Source: Shinisaurus crocodilurus (taxonomy: Eukaryota; Chordata; Lepidosauria; Squamata; Shinisauridae). Taken from it: 64,000 bases of DNA. The translations under genes and the position numbers were made by a program. Every line of letters begins with the position of its first letter. Within the stretch, counting starts at the first letter, position 1. The notes beneath the pieces are model-generated. The model had not been told where the DNA came from. It ran no database searches and worked only from the letters and a program-made list of their open reading frames with translations. Below, one piece after another: positions 62,799 through 64,000 of the stretch. The stretch lies in assembly GCA_021292165.1 (NCBI GenBank), contig CM037878.1, positions 1,054,001 through 1,118,000 of the forward strand, read 5' to 3'.

Positions 62799-63670
62799 AG
62801 AAGATGCCTAAGCCATTCTCCCTTCATTCTCTGGTCCTTTTGGTTCCTGCCAGGGATGTGCCAGCAGAATACGCACTTCCTGGAGACTCCCCACTCACGT
62901 GCTCGTCACCCTGGAGAATGTTCAAGCTCGGCCGCTGCATTGGCATCTCTACAGGCAGGGTGGCCTCTTCTTGGCCAGCCCAGAAAATGGGCCACATAAG
63001 TCAGCTGTCAGTCCCCCATGAGTGGACCAAGGATTGGGGAGGGGTGTTTGGGGGTCAGAGCAGATGGGCACCCCCCATGTTGAGGGGCGGCAGGAGGTCA
63101 GTTGGCCGGCAAGACCACCATACATTTGAGAAGCAGAGCAGGACTGAGGGCCAAATGAAGGGGGGGGGCAAACCTTCATATTTGCACTACGGGGCACCTT
63201 TTACAGGGCAAATAACGGAGGCTGGCCAACTTCCCCCACACCCCCAGCCCAGACACCTCTCCTGGGCTCTGACAGCTTCTACTCATGTTCGTTTTGGGAC
63301 AGGCACAGAACAGAAGAAGAGCCAGCGGGACAACTCCATTAACAACAACGCCATTTCTTATTGATAGAGCACTCGAATTCAATTCAAGCAAAACTTTCAA
63401 CACCTTCCATATTGCCAGGGTTTAAGGCTGAACAGTAGATTTACGTAAGTATTATTCCTGAGGGCTTGGATATTTCAACCCACTTAGCTGGTTCTAAGGG
63501 TTACAACCTTGCTAAACCTGAGCTACTGGATAACTAAGACTGAGCAGCTTGCCAGGTCTGTTGGTAAATGCTTGGTCTGAACAAAGTTGCGGCAAGCTAC
63601 CATGTTACACAGTTTGCAGATGAGCTGCTGAGGTGCCTTGTGCTTTTGTTGCCAATAGCATTTCTTAGAG
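62799..63670. other. Single-copy DNA, no gene seen
   Basis: No exon or repeat recognised. The 186-codon plus-strand frame (62804-63364) has no domain. Confidence 0.35.
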
Positions 63671-63700
63671 CAGGGGTAGGCAACCTTTTCGGGCTCGCAG
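63671..63700 (+). mobile_element. hAT-like left end
   Basis: CAGGGGTAGGCAACCTTTTC is a typical Charlie-type terminus. No matching right end or TSD was found downstream. Confidence 0.5.
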
Positions 63701-63972
63701 GCATGTGAGCGGGGGGGCGGGCGGGGGGCACAAGCACATTTTCTTGAGCTCCCCTTAGATTCCCACTGTTCTTGACCCCTGAGAGAGCCCTCCATCGTGG
63801 TGAACATAACAATGGGAAAGTGAAGCGATCAGGCCCCAAAATGGGAAGGAAGACAGGGAAATGGCCGGGGGGGGGGGCGTGTACAGAAGGCCACAGGCCT
63901 GCTCTCACTAGGAGGGCAGCTCCTCGAATTCAGACCGAGCCTGCAGTTCCTGTGGCTGGGATGGTCTCCCAG

Positions 63973-64000
63973 CAGGACCGGTGCAAGGCAGTTTGGTGCC
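63973..64000. mobile_element. hAT element start, cut by the window end
   Basis: CAGGACCGGTGCAAGGCAGT matches the left end of 14689-15351. The rest lies beyond the window. Confidence 0.85.

Overview
The window looks like intergenic or intronic DNA of a squamate reptile (lizard or snake). The evidence is the repeat content: CR1 LINEs ending in short repeats of the ATTCTATG type, L2 LINEs, tRNA-derived SINEs with good A and B boxes, old MIR-like SINEs, and many small hAT-type elements with 8-bp target-site duplications (TSDs). I recognise no host protein-coding gene and no cellular RNA gene. The open frames that encode a recognisable protein are pieces of LINE reverse transcriptases.

Layout. 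1-12.9 kb: mostly single-copy, GC-rich DNA with scattered SINE, L2 and MIR fragments and one good CR1 copy (4.8-5.6 kb). 12.9-15.5 kb: two minus-strand CR1 copies; the second holds a 5S-rRNA-derived SINE and a 663-bp hAT element. 15.73-24.40 kb and 24.88-32.82 kb: two near-identical copies of one segment, separated by an N gap of exactly 100 bases and part of a hAT element. The first copy runs to the gap edge, and only the second continues into new sequence, so this is most likely two overlapping haplotype contigs placed end to end rather than a biological duplication. The copies differ by two clean insertions: a 754-bp retroelement-like insertion with a 16-bp TSD and a large inverted repeat, and a hAT insertion inside a SINE.

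32.8-40.5 kb: single-copy DNA with an old L2 fragment, short hAT elements, a full-length 5S-derived SINE with a CR1 tail, and small non-autonomous DNA transposons. 40.5-46.6 kb: a repeat cluster with a palindromic element, the 3' end of another LINE encoding a C2H2 finger, a CR1 copy carrying a mariner-like element, another CR1-related fragment, and a CR1 copy with 450 open codons. 46.6-64 kb: SINEs, an L2 3' end, MIR relics, several hAT elements with clear TSDs, an unusual interlocked inverted repeat (57.6-58.3 kb) and a third good CR1 copy (62.0-62.8 kb).

The mobile elements appear to work as donor and parasite sets. CR1 reverse transcriptase probably moves the 5S-headed SINE, because the SINE carries a CR1-like tail. 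Absent hAT transposases would move the small CAGGG- and CAGTG-ended elements. Several AT-rich single-copy blocks look like conserved non-coding DNA, but only cross-species alignment could show that.
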